DNA of 64,000 nucleotides from Flavobacteriales bacterium (GTDB lineage: Bacteria > Bacteroidota > Bacteroidia > Flavobacteriales_F > PHOS-HE28), in the NCBI GenBank assembly GCA_016788635.1, contig JAEUSU010000019.1, forward strand, positions 1 through 64,000, written 5' to 3'. Shown here piece after piece: positions 21,701 to 31,600 of this stretch. The notes beneath the pieces were generated by a model. It saw only the letters and a list, made by a program, of their open reading frames with translations, had not been told where the DNA came from and searched no databases. The position numbers and the translations under genes are program-made. Positions within the stretch are counted from its first letter, which is position 1; every line of letters begins with the position of its first letter.

Positions 21701-24561
21701 TGGTTCACGAAGACCGTGACGAAAGCGCTATCGTTCACGCACGGTGCTGTTCCGGGCACCACATACGTGTAAAGTCCGGGCACGCTGGTCCCCGGGGTGA
21801 ATGTCCCACTCACCGGTACGTTACCCGGTGCAAGCCAGGACCCGGAACCACTTGGTGATCCCCCAAGAACGCTGATCAGCGCGAACGGAGCGTTGGTGCT
21901 ACAGACCGTAATGGTCCCGTTCACACCCGCGTTGGGTGCGATGACACGGTTCACTTGTACGGTGGCACTTGCGTTCGCACAAGGTGTTGTTCCGGCTACC
22001 GTGTAGGTATACACACCACCCACTTCACTACCTGGAAAATAGGTGCCTGAGTGGGGTTGGCCATTGGGGCGTGTCCACGTGCCGCCGTTCTGCGGCGAAC
22101 CTCCCAAGAAGGAGAACAGCGCCACAGAGCTTTGATCACTGCAAATGGTAAGGCTGCCATTAGTGCCGGCCACCGGGGCTTGCACAACGGTTACCGTGAC
22201 CGTGGCCGTGGCGTTCGCGCAAGGTGCATTGCCCGCCACCGTATAGGTATAAACACCAGCAGCGGATGTGCCCGGTGTGAAGGTGCCTGAGCTAGCGCCC
22301 GACGGGCCCGTCCATGTGCCAGTGGCGTCCGGTGTACCTCCCAACACCCCGATCAAGGCGAACGGCGCATTGTTGCTGCAAACCGTGATCGTTCCATCGC
22401 TGCCCGCATTGGGCGCAGTGACCACCGATACGTTCACGACGGCCGTGGCATTGGTACAGGGGCTCAGGCCCACCACTGTGTATGTGTAAGCACCCGGTGT
22501 ATCCACGCCAGGGGTGAAGGTGGAACCATGCGGGCCACTGGGTCCTGTCCATGTACCACCTGCATTAGGTGTTCCCCCCAACTGGCTGAAAAGACTGAAG
22601 GCCGCATCGTTGGAACAACGAACCACGTTGGCGTTCGTCCCTGCGTTGGGAGCAGTGTTCACCGATACCGTGACCGTAGCGGTCGCAGGCACACAAGGGG
22701 ACTGCCCGGTTACCGTGTAAGTGTATATGCCCGGAGCACTGGTGCCGGGAATGAAGGTGCCGGGATGCACCGCGCCGCCGGGCGCCGTCCAAGTACCACC
22801 ATTGTCAGGCGTTCCACCGAGCACACTGAAAAGCGCGAAGCTGGCATCGGTGCTACAAACGGTCACGGATGCTGATGTTCCGGCCCTGGGCGCTGTGCGC
22901 ACCGTGATGGACAGCACGGCCGTGGCATTGGCGCATGGCGCAGTACCCACCACCGTGTACGTGTAGTTGCCGGGCGGATCAACCGCAGGGTTGAACTGAT
23001 CACCATGCGCACCACCTGGGCCTACCCATGTGCCACCAGCTGCGGGTGTTCCGTTCAACTGGGAACGCATGCTGAAGGACGCATCATTGCTGCACACCAC
23101 GATGCTGCGATCGATCCCAGCGTTCGGTGCCGTCACCTGTGTGACTGAAACTGAAGAAGTACTGGCCAGGCAAGGGGCCGTGCCCGTCAACGTGTACGTG
23201 TAGGTCCCGGGTATCGAAACACCGGGCGTATAGGTTGCATTAACGCTTCCACCGCCCGGACCGGACCACGTACCACCGGGCTGTGGCGACCCACCCAGCA
23301 AGGCGAAGAGGCTGAATGCAGGAGCATTGCTGCATACCGTGGTAGCGCCATTCGTGCCCGCATTGGGGCGCTGGTTGATGGTGACCGTTACCGTAGCAGA
23401 AGCGGGGGCACATGGCGAAGTGCCTTGGACCGTGTACGTATAGATACCAGCAGGGCCTTCCGAAGGATCAAGCGTGCCTGAGTGAGCGCCACCACCGGGA
23501 GCGGTCCATGTGCCACCAGCCTGCGGGGTTCCGCCGAGGCGAGTGAACAGGCTCGTCGCCGGGCCATCACTGCAGATGGTCAACGTACCATTGGTGCCCG
23601 CGTTGGGAGCCGCAGTGATCGACACGGTGACTGTGGCCGTTGCATTGGTGCAGGGCGGGGTCCCGGAAACCGTATAGGTGTACACGCCCGCTGGATCCAC
23701 GGAAGGGTCGAAGGTTCCTGAGTGGGCCGCTCCACCGGGCCGTGTCCAAGAGCCGCCCACTTGAGGCGCACCGCCCAGACTGTTGAAGAGCTGGACCGAA
23801 GGTGAATTGCTGCATACGGTGAGCGTTCCGTTCGTTCCGGCGTTCGGTGCTTGAACAAGCGTTACCGTAAGCACGGCACTTGAATCAGGACAAGGCGAAG
23901 GGCCGCTGACCGTGTAGGTGTAAGCACCGCTCACATCGGTGGCTGGATCGAAGGTCTCGCTGTGGGATTGTCCTCCGGGACCGGTCCATGTACCTCCTGC
24001 ATCGGGTGTGCCACCGAGGAGTGCACGCATGTTGAACGGCGCTGCCGAGGAACATACCGTGGTGGTGGCGTTCTGGCCGGCATCAGGACCTGTGAGGATC
24101 AAAGCGGCCCACCCGGCGGCTGTTCCCGAACCATCGCTTTCCCACCTGAAGGTCAAGCAACCGCTTGGATCCGTAGAGGTGAATGTCTGCCCGTTCAGGG
24201 AATTGATGGAGGTGCCCTCTGCCAGGTGGGGTCCAACAGCCGCGGTACCATTGTAGATGCGTAGGCGATCACCCGGACCACCAGCCACATTCCATTGGGT
24301 GAACCTAACCGAGGTGAACGGCCCGGAACCAGCACCACCCGCCGGGCAAATGGTGACCGTGATGTTCTCGTTGTTCGCGTAGTTCCCTGTGCTTCCCCCG
24401 GAGTCATAGAACGTTCCGCTACAGGTCTCGTAGGTCACACCATCGCCTGCAATGCACACTTGTGCCTTTGCGGTGAACAGACCGAACACCATCAGTGCTG
24501 ATACTGCCACCGAACGAATGGCCCAGGTACGTAGCAGGCCTTGCCGTGAAAGAAACCCCAT
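15781..24561 (-). CDS. Giant repetitive surface protein, 32 repeats, T9SS type B (CHU_C) C-terminus
   Basis: 2926 aa from the ATG at 24561, chosen because MGFLSRQGLLRTWAIRSVAV opens a signal peptide ending TAKAQ; the frame continues 20 residues upstream. A CUB-like domain follows (YDSGGSTGNYANNENITVTI). Then come 32 repeats of about 70-78 residues, each starting xAGxN, with CS near residue 10, LFxxLGGxPxxGGxW in the middle, HSGTFxPGxxxPGxYxYTVxG and then PC. Two Cys per repeat could form a disulfide. The end (PQSFSPNGDGVNERLLIPG to GYIYLNR) is the gliding motility-associated CHU_C domain, a type B T9SS signal. It is probably a long surface filament or adhesin. Its PorP partner overlaps the stop codon. 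Confidence 0.93.
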   Translation of the reverse strand: MGFLSRQGLLRTWAIRSVAVSALMVFGLFTAKAQVCIAGDGVTYETCSGTFYDSGGSTGNYANNENITVTICPAGGAGSGPFTSVRFTQWNVAGGPGDRLRIYNGTAAVGPHLAEGTSINSLNGQTFTSTDPSGCLTFRWESDGSGTAAGWAALILTGPDAGQNATTTVCSSAAPFNMRALLGGTPDAGGTWTGPGGQSHSETFDPATDVSGAYTYTVSGPSPCPDSSAVLTVTLVQAPNAGTNGTLTVCSNSPSVQLFNSLGGAPQVGGSWTRPGGAAHSGTFDPSVDPAGVYTYTVSGTPPCTNATATVTVSITAAPNAGTNGTLTICSDGPATSLFTRLGGTPQAGGTWTAPGGGAHSGTLDPSEGPAGIYTYTVQGTSPCAPASATVTVTINQRPNAGTNGATTVCSNAPAFSLFALLGGSPQPGGTWSGPGGGSVNATYTPGVSIPGTYTYTLTGTAPCLASTSSVSVTQVTAPNAGIDRSIVVCSNDASFSMRSQLNGTPAAGGTWVGPGGAHGDQFNPAVDPPGNYTYTVVGTAPCANATAVLSITVRTAPRAGTSASVTVCSTDASFALFSVLGGTPDNGGTWTAPGGAVHPGTFIPGTSAPGIYTYTVTGQSPCVPATATVTVSVNTAPNAGTNANVVRCSNDAAFSLFSQLGGTPNAGGTWTGPSGPHGSTFTPGVDTPGAYTYTVVGLSPCTNATAVVNVSVVTAPNAGSDGTITVCSNNAPFALIGVLGGTPDATGTWTGPSGASSGTFTPGTSAAGVYTYTVAGNAPCANATATVTVTVVQAPVAGTNGSLTICSDQSSVALFSFLGGSPQNGGTWTRPNGQPHSGTYFPGSEVGGVYTYTVAGTTPCANASATVQVNRVIAPNAGVNGTITVCSTNAPFALISVLGGSPSGSGSWLAPGNVPVSGTFTPGTSVPGLYTYVVPGTAPCVNDSAFVTVFVNQAPQAGQNASLLVCSSDSPFQLFGLLGGTPDQGGSWTRPNGTSHSGTFTPGLSIPGGYTYTVPGVTPCLAASAVVTVSVNIQPVAGTSSSFQRCSTDGPVDLFSQLGGSPNGGGVWTGPSGPSSGVFIPGTSTPGAYIYTVTGTAPCSNATATVTATVNQAPNAGTGSTITVCQGTSSLDLFTGLTDNPDLTGTWNDDDLTGQLSGNMFSPLGLPPGNYDFTYTVPGIGQCGADQASVRVTIVPLLDAGSNGTLPVCGSNSQVNLFNGLGGTPQQGGQWIDLSATGALSGQFFNASLVVPGSYVFRYRLIGIVGCDSDSAQVTVNVQQAPNAGTNGSAVTCSNSPSFPLFQFLGGSPTLGGQWRRNSPSGPPYSGTYDPNLDNSGSFYYVVNGAPPCTSVNSFVTVTEVPEPNAGQSASTVVCSNGQPFNMTALLGGNPDPGGTWSLGGQNHSATFVPGLDVQGIYEYRVTGQPPCNDKISTLTITVVPAANAGCNSSVTTCTGALPFLLVNALGCSPQTGGTWTGPGGASTGTFSPGTSQPGEYFYVVQGTAPCVNDTSSVIVFVDPSPNAGTPGPLSLCSGGPTVNLLSALGGTPDPSGIWTGPLPSTAVFSGLFQPGISTAGTYIYTVTNSCGTATSSVVVSVTTQANAGCSNAIVRCSTAAPFAMVDQLGCSPALNGAWVGPLPATTVMNGIFTPGVTAPGTYRYTVQGVGACPAVSSTLTVTVNPAPNAGNDANITLCNTGGAVNLFPLLGPNAQPGGTWRRQSDNAIHSGTILPSVDQTDIYIYSVPGLAPCVADEALVDVVINASPSAGFNGLLTVCSNALPVVLFSQLGGTPQSNGFWLNPTLTLHSGVYLPGQDQPGVYAYVVAGLSPCTADTARVTVIQNTATNAGTNGTALICSDQPPFQLSAYLGGTPQNGGTWTGPGGNTVSGQYTPGVSQPGVYRYRVTGIAPCVSDSATVTVVQNQAPKAGTSTAVQICSSQGVVELITLLGGNPDAGGVWTLNGDPHGPNYDPATEGSGTFIYTVAGAPPCGNATAQVSITLVLATSAGTNGAIAACIDDQAISLFPGLGGSPSLGGVWTNNSGQGVLSDGIWDATGVPPGSYTFTYSVVGSAPCPGGSSFVTVNLSPALNAGDDVVLDACQGQLVDLFASLTGSPQAGGAWVDVNNSGGLIGAVFNTVGIAPGSTWHFDYVLSASSQCEPDTGRVTVTVLDGPYAGCDGSLNVCSTSPPIALATGLGCGPDGGGFWLTPSLTPHSGTFLPATNAPGAYRYVVPGVGSCPADTAVVNVQVVPAANAGADANLNLCSTDGPVDMFLLLGASAQPGGTWVYVTGGNVPHTNIYNPAIHSPGIYRYRVTGQLPCPNDDAFVNVTEPQAPNAGCDNTLTICSSQSPVNMFSALACNPQPGGSWTFVTGGGTSHGQFFDPASDLSGVYRYTVSGAAPCQAAFAELTVVLITAGNAGQDATVQACVTQAAFDLFSQLGGAPQAGGVWTDVNGSGALSGSTFDPALAGTGTWPFRYTIAANGPCAEQSSVVTVIVGNGISAGGDSSVTVCGSITDYSLFEALAGSPTTGGTWVDQLGTGALLPGGVLNATLLSAGTVAGYTYTVTDPGCGSLSATVVVTISEYPDAGIGGAFPVCITSAPVPLFGQLTGSPQPGGTWNGPDGLPHGNTFDPAVDDPGNYTYTVLGNAACPNATAVLAISLAQPANAGLNGEIQACDTVTSLELFNGLNGTPQSGGTWQDLSGSGALDNGTVNTTLLVPGEYLYRYTVTVAGCGSATALVKVLVLTTPRVVDLLLTCIERDRTYVISFSISEGDTATYVVSGVPGTIVPGEPYTFISDPIPTSQPFDVGLSDGYACGTSIINGTSPCTFNDDVFVPQSFSPNGDGVNERLLIPGIEGFPGNSIVVFNRWGGTVYEANGYDNVNTVWDGTSPKAVPAGNAPAGTYYYVLDLGNGKEALTGYIYLNR

Positions 24562-24592
24562 AGTCCCTGTGTATCCCAAAGAGGGGACGCAA

Positions 24593-24621
24593 TTTACAGG
24601 CCTACCCGGCAGCGTTGTCAA
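24593..24621 (-). promoter_or_regulatory. Candidate promoter of the 2926-aa surface protein gene
   Basis: The 135-base gap after the upstream PorP gene is the largest in the leftward block. On the minus strand TTGACA (24621-24616) and TGTAAA (24598-24593) are 17 bases apart, and TTG is 22 bases from TAAATT. It therefore resembles both a sigma-70 promoter and a loose Bacteroidota one. It would leave a leader of about 25 bases and give the last three genes their own transcript. Confidence 0.35.
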
Positions 24622-24696
24622 TAACTATGAACTTATCAACACGCCAACTCGACGAGTTGCCGAATAAGATCGACAGATCTCGGTCTGTAGACGCGT

Positions 24697-25608
24697 TCAG
24701 GGCCTTACTGGCACCGCCTCCTTGTTCAACGTGATGGCCAGCATGAGCTCATGCGTACCCGTGCTGTAATTCCGCAGATTGGAGGTGATCACATCATAGG
24801 AGTAGCCGAACTGGAAGGTCTGCTTCAGCCAAACACCCACCATGGCCGTGTATGCATCATTGGTCCGGTATCCGGCACCCAGCCACAACATGTCCTTGTA
24901 TCGGATCAGCGCATTGATGTCCAATTTTATCGGCACCGGCTCCACGTACTTCAACATGAACGAAGGCTCCAGCTTCCAGTCGGACCCGAACTCGAAACGA
25001 TATCCACCGGTCACATTGTAGTGGTCCTCCATCACGCTCAGGCTCTCCTCCTTGTTCAGGAAATAGACCTTGTTCTGAAGCAATTGCGGAGCGCAGGCAC
25101 CGAACCAGAATTTGGGATGGTACAGGTGGAAGGCGAACTTGGCGTCGGGCATCAGATCGCCACGAAGCTGATCGTCCAGCACCGGATCATCGGGGCTTTG
25201 GAACGAGATCTTGGAGCCATCGATGAGGAACTGGAGCATGCCCACCGACAGGGACAGACCCAAGCGCAGGTCCGAAGTGAGCTGCAAGTGGTAGGCGTAG
25301 GATGCTTGGAAACCGGTCCGGCGGCTGGGGCCCACGTTGTCCGTGAACAGATAGGCACCAACGCCCATGTTGCGCCCCAAGTTGGAGGTGCCGCTGAGCA
25401 TGAAGGTGCGCGGTGCATCTTGCACGCCAACCCATTGGTACCTGTGCGAGCTGCGCAGTTCGAACATCTGTCGACTGCCCGCAACGGCCGGGTTGAACAC
25501 GTAATCGTTGAAGCGGTACTGCGTGAGCTGGGGCAGCTGTTGCGCGTGGGCCAACACGCACACAAGAAGGACGCTGGCCAGAAGGAGTGAGCGGCGCATG
25601 GTGTGCAT
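24697..25608 (-). CDS. PorP/SprF family T9SS outer-membrane protein (copy 2)
   Basis: 303 aa; ATG codons at 25608 and 25599 both precede the signal peptide (RRSLLLASVLLVCVLAHAQ). The family core is QLTQYRFNDYVFNPAVAGSR, HRYQWVGVQDAPRTFMLSGT and GVGAYLFTDNVGPSRRTGFQ, ending STGTHELMLAITLNKEAVPV. It begins 5 bases after the stop of the 3115-aa SprB-repeat protein and is therefore its likely dedicated partner, as SprF is for SprB in Flavobacterium. Compared with copy 1 it shares the N-terminal motif and barrel outline but is clearly diverged, so it is not a recent duplication. Confidence 0.92.
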   Translation of the reverse strand: MHTMRRSLLLASVLLVCVLAHAQQLPQLTQYRFNDYVFNPAVAGSRQMFELRSSHRYQWVGVQDAPRTFMLSGTSNLGRNMGVGAYLFTDNVGPSRRTGFQASYAYHLQLTSDLRLGLSLSVGMLQFLIDGSKISFQSPDDPVLDDQLRGDLMPDAKFAFHLYHPKFWFGACAPQLLQNKVYFLNKEESLSVMEDHYNVTGGYRFEFGSDWKLEPSFMLKYVEPVPIKLDINALIRYKDMLWLGAGYRTNDAYTAMVGVWLKQTFQFGYSYDVITSNLRNYSTGTHELMLAITLNKEAVPVRP

Positions 25609-25613
25609 GGTTG

Positions 25614-28600
25614 TTATCGGATCACGGTAAGGGGTCCGGTGAACGCATCGGGGAACTGCGGATCGTTGAGCTCGATCACATAGTAGTAGGTGCCCACGGG
25701 CACTGGACCATCCTTGTATCTACCATCCCAAGGCGTGTTGTAGCCTACGCTTCGGAACAGCTGCTCGCCCCAGCGACTGTAAACCTCAACCACGCAATTG
25801 GGGAATAGATCGATGAAGTCGATGACCCAGACATCGTTCCGTCCATCGGCGTTCGGCGTGAAACCGGAAGGGATGTCGATGTTCGGTACCACTGTGACCA
25901 GCACCGAATCGATATCCGTGCACCCGTTCTGTGCCACCACCGAAAGCACATACCACGTGGTGGAGAGCGGAGAGGCGATCGGGTTCGGTACGCTGGTGCT
26001 TGTCAGCATCGAGTCCGGAGTCCACGTAAAGCTGGACCCTACCGGACCACTGGGCGAGCCACCCAACGTGGCACTGCCGTTCAGGAAGATGAACTGATCC
26101 GGGCCAGCATCCGCCAGTGGCAGATCAAGCACATCCACGATCACTTGGTCCACATCAGAGCATGGCCCATCACTCACTGTAAGCGTGAACACATGCACAC
26201 CTGGCGGTAGGTCACCAAGCGTTATGCTCGCGGTGGTACCGATCACATTGCCTTGATCATCCGTCCAACTATACTGAACAGCGCCTATGCTCGCCGAACC
26301 GTCCAAGACAACGTCCGGACCGTCGCAAAGCTGTTGATCCGAACCGGCGTTGGCCACCACCGTCACCAATGCATCAACAACAACCGGCACTTGAAGCACA
26401 CAGCCATTGGCATCGGTCAACGCCAGATCATAGGTGCCGGGCAGCAGTCCTGTCAGATCCTCTGCTGAAGAGCTGAACCCGTTCGGTCCGCTCCATGCGA
26501 AGGTGTATGCCGTAACACCACCGGCCACCGTAATGGTGATGGAGCCATCGTTGGCCGTTGCGCAACTGGCAGGCGAAACCTGGTCCACGACAACGGATAG
26601 GGCAGCGGGCTCGTTGATCGTGAAGGTGAAGCTGCTGTCGCAACCGACCACATCGGCCACGGTAACGCTCCATTGTCCGGCGCAGAGCTGCAATGCTTCT
26701 GCCTGGCCCTGACCGTTGGACGGTAATGGTGCCCACGTGAAGGAGAACCCGCCGAGGCCACCGGTGGGCGCCAATGTGATGGAGCCATCGCAAGCAGCGT
26801 TGCACAGCACGTCGCTCACCACAGCGTTGGGCAGAATCTGTTGGAAGGGCGATATCGTGAATGCGTACGTGGTATCGCAACCAAGCGCATCCGTGATGGT
26901 AACGGTCCAGTTATCGGCACACAGGCCTGTCACCTGTTCGGTTCCTTGGCCTGTGCCTGGCTCAGGCTGCCAGAGCACGCTGTATGGACCGGTGCCACCA
27001 ATGGGTGTTACCTGTGCCGTGCCATCGCAAGGTCCAAAGCAGGTCTCGCTGGTGAAGAGCAATCCGGCCTCAATGGCGGCAGGCTGCGCAATGGTGAACG
27101 GCAGTGTTACAGCGCAGCCATTCGCATCAACCACAACCACCGAATAATCGCCGGCGCAGAGCTGGGCCACATCGGTCACATCCACGTTCAGCGTATTGCC
27201 ATTGGGATCGCTCCACGTGATCTCGTAGCCGGGAACACCGCCATTGATGATCAGTGAGGCAGAACCATCGCAAGCCGCAAAGCACTGGTTGTCAGTGGTG
27301 CTCAGATCCACGACCAACACCGGGGGATCGTCGAGCACGAAGTCGAGCACAAGCGAACAGCCATTCGCATCGGTAATGGTCACCGACCATGTTCCGGCGC
27401 ACAACCCTTCCACCGTAGCAGAACCCTGGCCACTGCCGGGAGCAGGGCTCCAATTGTATTGATAGGGCGCAACACCTCCGGAAACCGTGACCGTGATGGC
27501 ACCATCACAACTTCCATTGCAGGAGACCGGTGTAACAACTCCGGATGCTGTCAGTTGCAATGGTTCAAGAATGAGCACGGGCACAACCAGTGAACAGCCC
27601 GCATCATCGGTGATGGTGACCGTACTGGTACCGGCGCAAAGTCCGGTTGCCTGCGGCGTACCCTGACCTGTGAGCGGCTCAGGGTCCCACACATATCCGT
27701 AGGGCGGAGTTCCACCCGTGGGGCCAACCGTGGCTGTGCCATCACATGTTCCTGCGCAGGATGCTGGTGTAGTGCTCAGGTTCGGTACGATCGGGTCCGG
27801 CTCAGTCACAAAAGCCGTATCAATGGACACACAACCAAGACCATTGGTGACCTGCACATAGTAAGTGCCAGCGCATACGTCGGCCAGTTCGCCAGTAGGT
27901 TCGTTCAGGTCGTTGCCGGCACCATCGAACCATGCAACGAAACAGGGTATCTCCGTACAGTTGAACACAACCGTGACATCGCCGTCACACACGCCTGGAC
28001 AGCTAGTGACATCATCGGTGGTCGTGAGCACTTCACCCTGCGTATCACTTACCGGCACCACCAAGGTCGCTTGGCACAAGTTGGCATCGATCACATCCAC
28101 CACATAGATACCGGCACAGAGACCTGTGAGCCCCTGTCCTGTACCCACAATGGCCCCACCTTGGCTCCAAGTAATGGCATAGGGTGAAGTACCACCGGTG
28201 ACATCAACGCTTACCTCGCCATCGCAAACACTGCAATTGCTTTGAACACTATTCCCAGCAAGCTGCAGTGGGGCGGGTTGAAGAATTGTCCACGTGCGCG
28301 TTGTCACACAACCGTTGGCATCAGTCACCGTAAGCGTAATGTCTCCACTGCACAGGCCGCTCACGGTGGTGGTGCCTTGGCCTGATGCAGGCGCCGGGCT
28401 CCAGTTCAACACATAGGGTGCAACACCGCCGGAAACCAAAGCGGTGATCGACCCATCGCATGAACCAGCACAAGAAACATCCTGCTGTACACCATTTATC
28501 TGAACAGCTGGTGGCTCAAGGATAAGTACCTGCACAGTGGTGTCACATCCGGCAGCATCGGCGATAAGCACGGAATAAACACCGGCACACAAGCCGACAG

Positions 28601-31600
28601 CTTGTGGCGTGCCTTGACCAGAACCGGGTTCAGGGCTCCAGGTGTAGGTGTACGGCGCTACACCACCCGTGGGTCCAACAGTTGCTGTTCCGTTGCACAC
28701 ACCTGCACACGTGGCGGGCGTGCTGCTGAGGTTGGGCGTGATCAATTGGGCGGGCAGTACCTCGGCCGTACCGAAGCTCACGCAACCCGAACCGTTGGTG
28801 ACCTGAACGGTATACGTGCCAACACAAAGCCCATCCACTATGAGCAGGTTCTGTGCAATGATATTGCCTTGATCATCGGTCCATGTGGTGGAACAGACCG
28901 GGCTGGAGCAGATGAACTGCACGCCCACGGAACCATCACAGGTATTGCCACAGGACGTCTGTCCGTTCTGCATAGTGAGCGCTTCGGCATTCGCATCGGC
29001 CACGGTCACTACAGCGAATGCAGAGCAACCACCAGCGTCCTCAATGGTCACCTGATACAAACCTCCGCAGAGGCCGGTGATCACATCCGTGTTCCCGATC
29101 ACCGAGCCAGCGAGGGTCCACGTGATCTCGAACGGCGCTGTGCCACCAGTGATGACCGCTGTCGCGGTACCGTCGCAAACGGGGCACGTGCTGCCCGTGC
29201 TGCTCGCGCTGACCGAAAGGGGCGCAGGTTCGGTGAGCACATAACTGGCTGCCAGCGTACAACCGTTGGCATCGGACACAAGAACATCGTAGGCACTCGC
29301 ACACAGGCCGAAGAGCGCGCTGCCCGACTGACCGTTGGACCAGGTGAACGTGTACGGAGCCGTACCACCCGAGGGACTGAGCACAATACTGCCATCGCAC
29401 AGTCCAGCGCAACCGGGCTCATTCACATCGGCACCGAAGATCAGCGGCTGCGGTTCGGTGATCAGCACTTGCGCCGTAGTGTCGCAGCCTCCACCATCGC
29501 TAATGGACACAGTGTAGATGCCAACACAAAGCCCGGAGGCGAACGGAGTGCCTTGCCCGGCACCCGGCTCGGGTGACCAAGTGAATGTATATGGCGCCGT
29601 GCCACCCGTAACACCAACGGTCGCAGTGCCATTGCAAATACCGGCGCAAGTGATGGGCGAACTGCTGATCGCCAGGTTGGTGGGCGGAGGTGCGGAGACC
29701 ACGGCCGTGCCAATGGAAACGCAACCAGATGCGTTCGTAACGACAACGAGGTAGCTGCCAGGACATAGACCGGTCAGCGTGTTCCCTGATTGCCCAAGAT
29801 CGTTGCCAAGACCATCGGTCCAGGAGATGGTGCATGCCGGATCACTGCAGTTGAAGGCGACACTTACAGAGCCATCGCAGGTGTTCGGGCAGGACGTGGA
29901 CCCATCCGTCATCGTCAACACCTCGCCATTGGAATCCGTGATCGCCACGGCCTGCTGCAAGGAGCAGCCATTCGCGTCTGTCACGTTCAGTGTATACACA
30001 CCGGCACAACGATCCACAATGGAGGGATCGGTGCCGATCACGTTACCGCCAGCGCCCGTCCACGAGATCGTGTAACCCGGCGTTCCACCGCTGATGGTGG
30101 CCACGGCAGCACCAATGCATATTTGGCACTGGCTTGGCGTTAGTGCCACCGATGCCACGAGCGGTGTTGGCTCGGTGATCGTGAAGTTGAAGGGCAACGA
30201 GCATCCGTTCGCATCACTTATCACCACGCTCCAAGTTCCCGGGCAGAGCCCAGTGGCTGTAGGTGTTCCTTGTCCGTTCGGGGGAACAGGCGACCACACA
30301 TATGAATACGGCGCAACACCACCTTGGGTGTTCAGCGCGATGCTACCATTGCATTCGCCGGCACACGAAACGTTGGAAACGGTCGCAGCGGCATCCAAAA
30401 TGGCAGGTTCCAGGATCAGGATGTCCGAAGTGATGCTGCAGTTCACTGCGTCGGTGATCGTCACGGAATAGACCCCGGCACATAACCCAGTGACACTGGA
30501 GCTTCCCTGGCCTCCGCCCGGAGCAGGTGACCATACGAACGTATACGGTGCAACACCACCAGTAGGTGCTACACTGGCCGCACCATTGCACAGACCAGCG
30601 CATGTAGCTGGAGAGCTGCTGCTGTTCGGCGTGATCGGCACATAGGGATCAACGGTGAATGGGAAGACCTCCACACAACCGTTCGCATCGGTGAGAGAGA
30701 CCGTGTAGTTGGTGCCTGCGCAAAGGCCTGTGGCGTTCGTGGTGCCCTGGCCTGCGCCCGGTGCTGGTGTCCACAATATGGTGAAGGGAGCAACACCACC
30801 GGAAGGCGTTACGGTTGCCGCACCTGTACAAGCACCCAAGCACGATTCCGGGGTGACGTTCAACACGGCTTGAATAGGCGGCGGTGACGCGATCGTGAAC
30901 GACGTCGTAGCACTGCAGCCGTTCACATCGGTCACGGTTACCTGCCACGCACCTATGCACAAACCACTTACCGCATCAGTGCCTTGGCCAACGGGAGGAG
31001 CGGGTGACCACGAATAGGTGTAAGGCGCAAGACCTCCACTGGCCACGACCGATGCACTGCCGCCGCACGTGTTGGCGCAGGGCCCGTCAGTGGCGGTCAC
31101 CACTGCTTGCACGGGTTGTACACCCAGAATGTTGAACACCACGGTGGTGTCACAACCGGCCGCATCGGTGATCGTCACCGACCATGCCCCTGGGCAAAGA
31201 CCACTTACAGCAGGTGTGCCTTGTCCCACAGGCGGTGCGGGTGTCCACAGATAACTGTAAGGCGCGGTTCCACCAGTAGGAGCCACGCTCGCGGTCCCAT
31301 CACAAGGCCCGTTGCAGGTCTCGTTGCTGGCGATCTCGTTGGGCACGATGGAGGGCGGCGCACCAACGGCAAAGACGAGCACCGTGTCGCATGCGGCCGC
31401 ATCGGTGATCTGCAAGGTCCAATTGCCTGGGCATAGGCCGGAAACGTTCGGGGTGCCTTGACCAACGGGAGGCGCTGGTGACCACGTGAACACATAAGGC
31501 GCAAGGCCTCCAGAGGTGACCACATTGATGGCCCCATTGCATGTGTTCGAGCAGGTGGCATTGGTCACTATGCCATTGGCCGTAATACCCGCCGGTGTGT

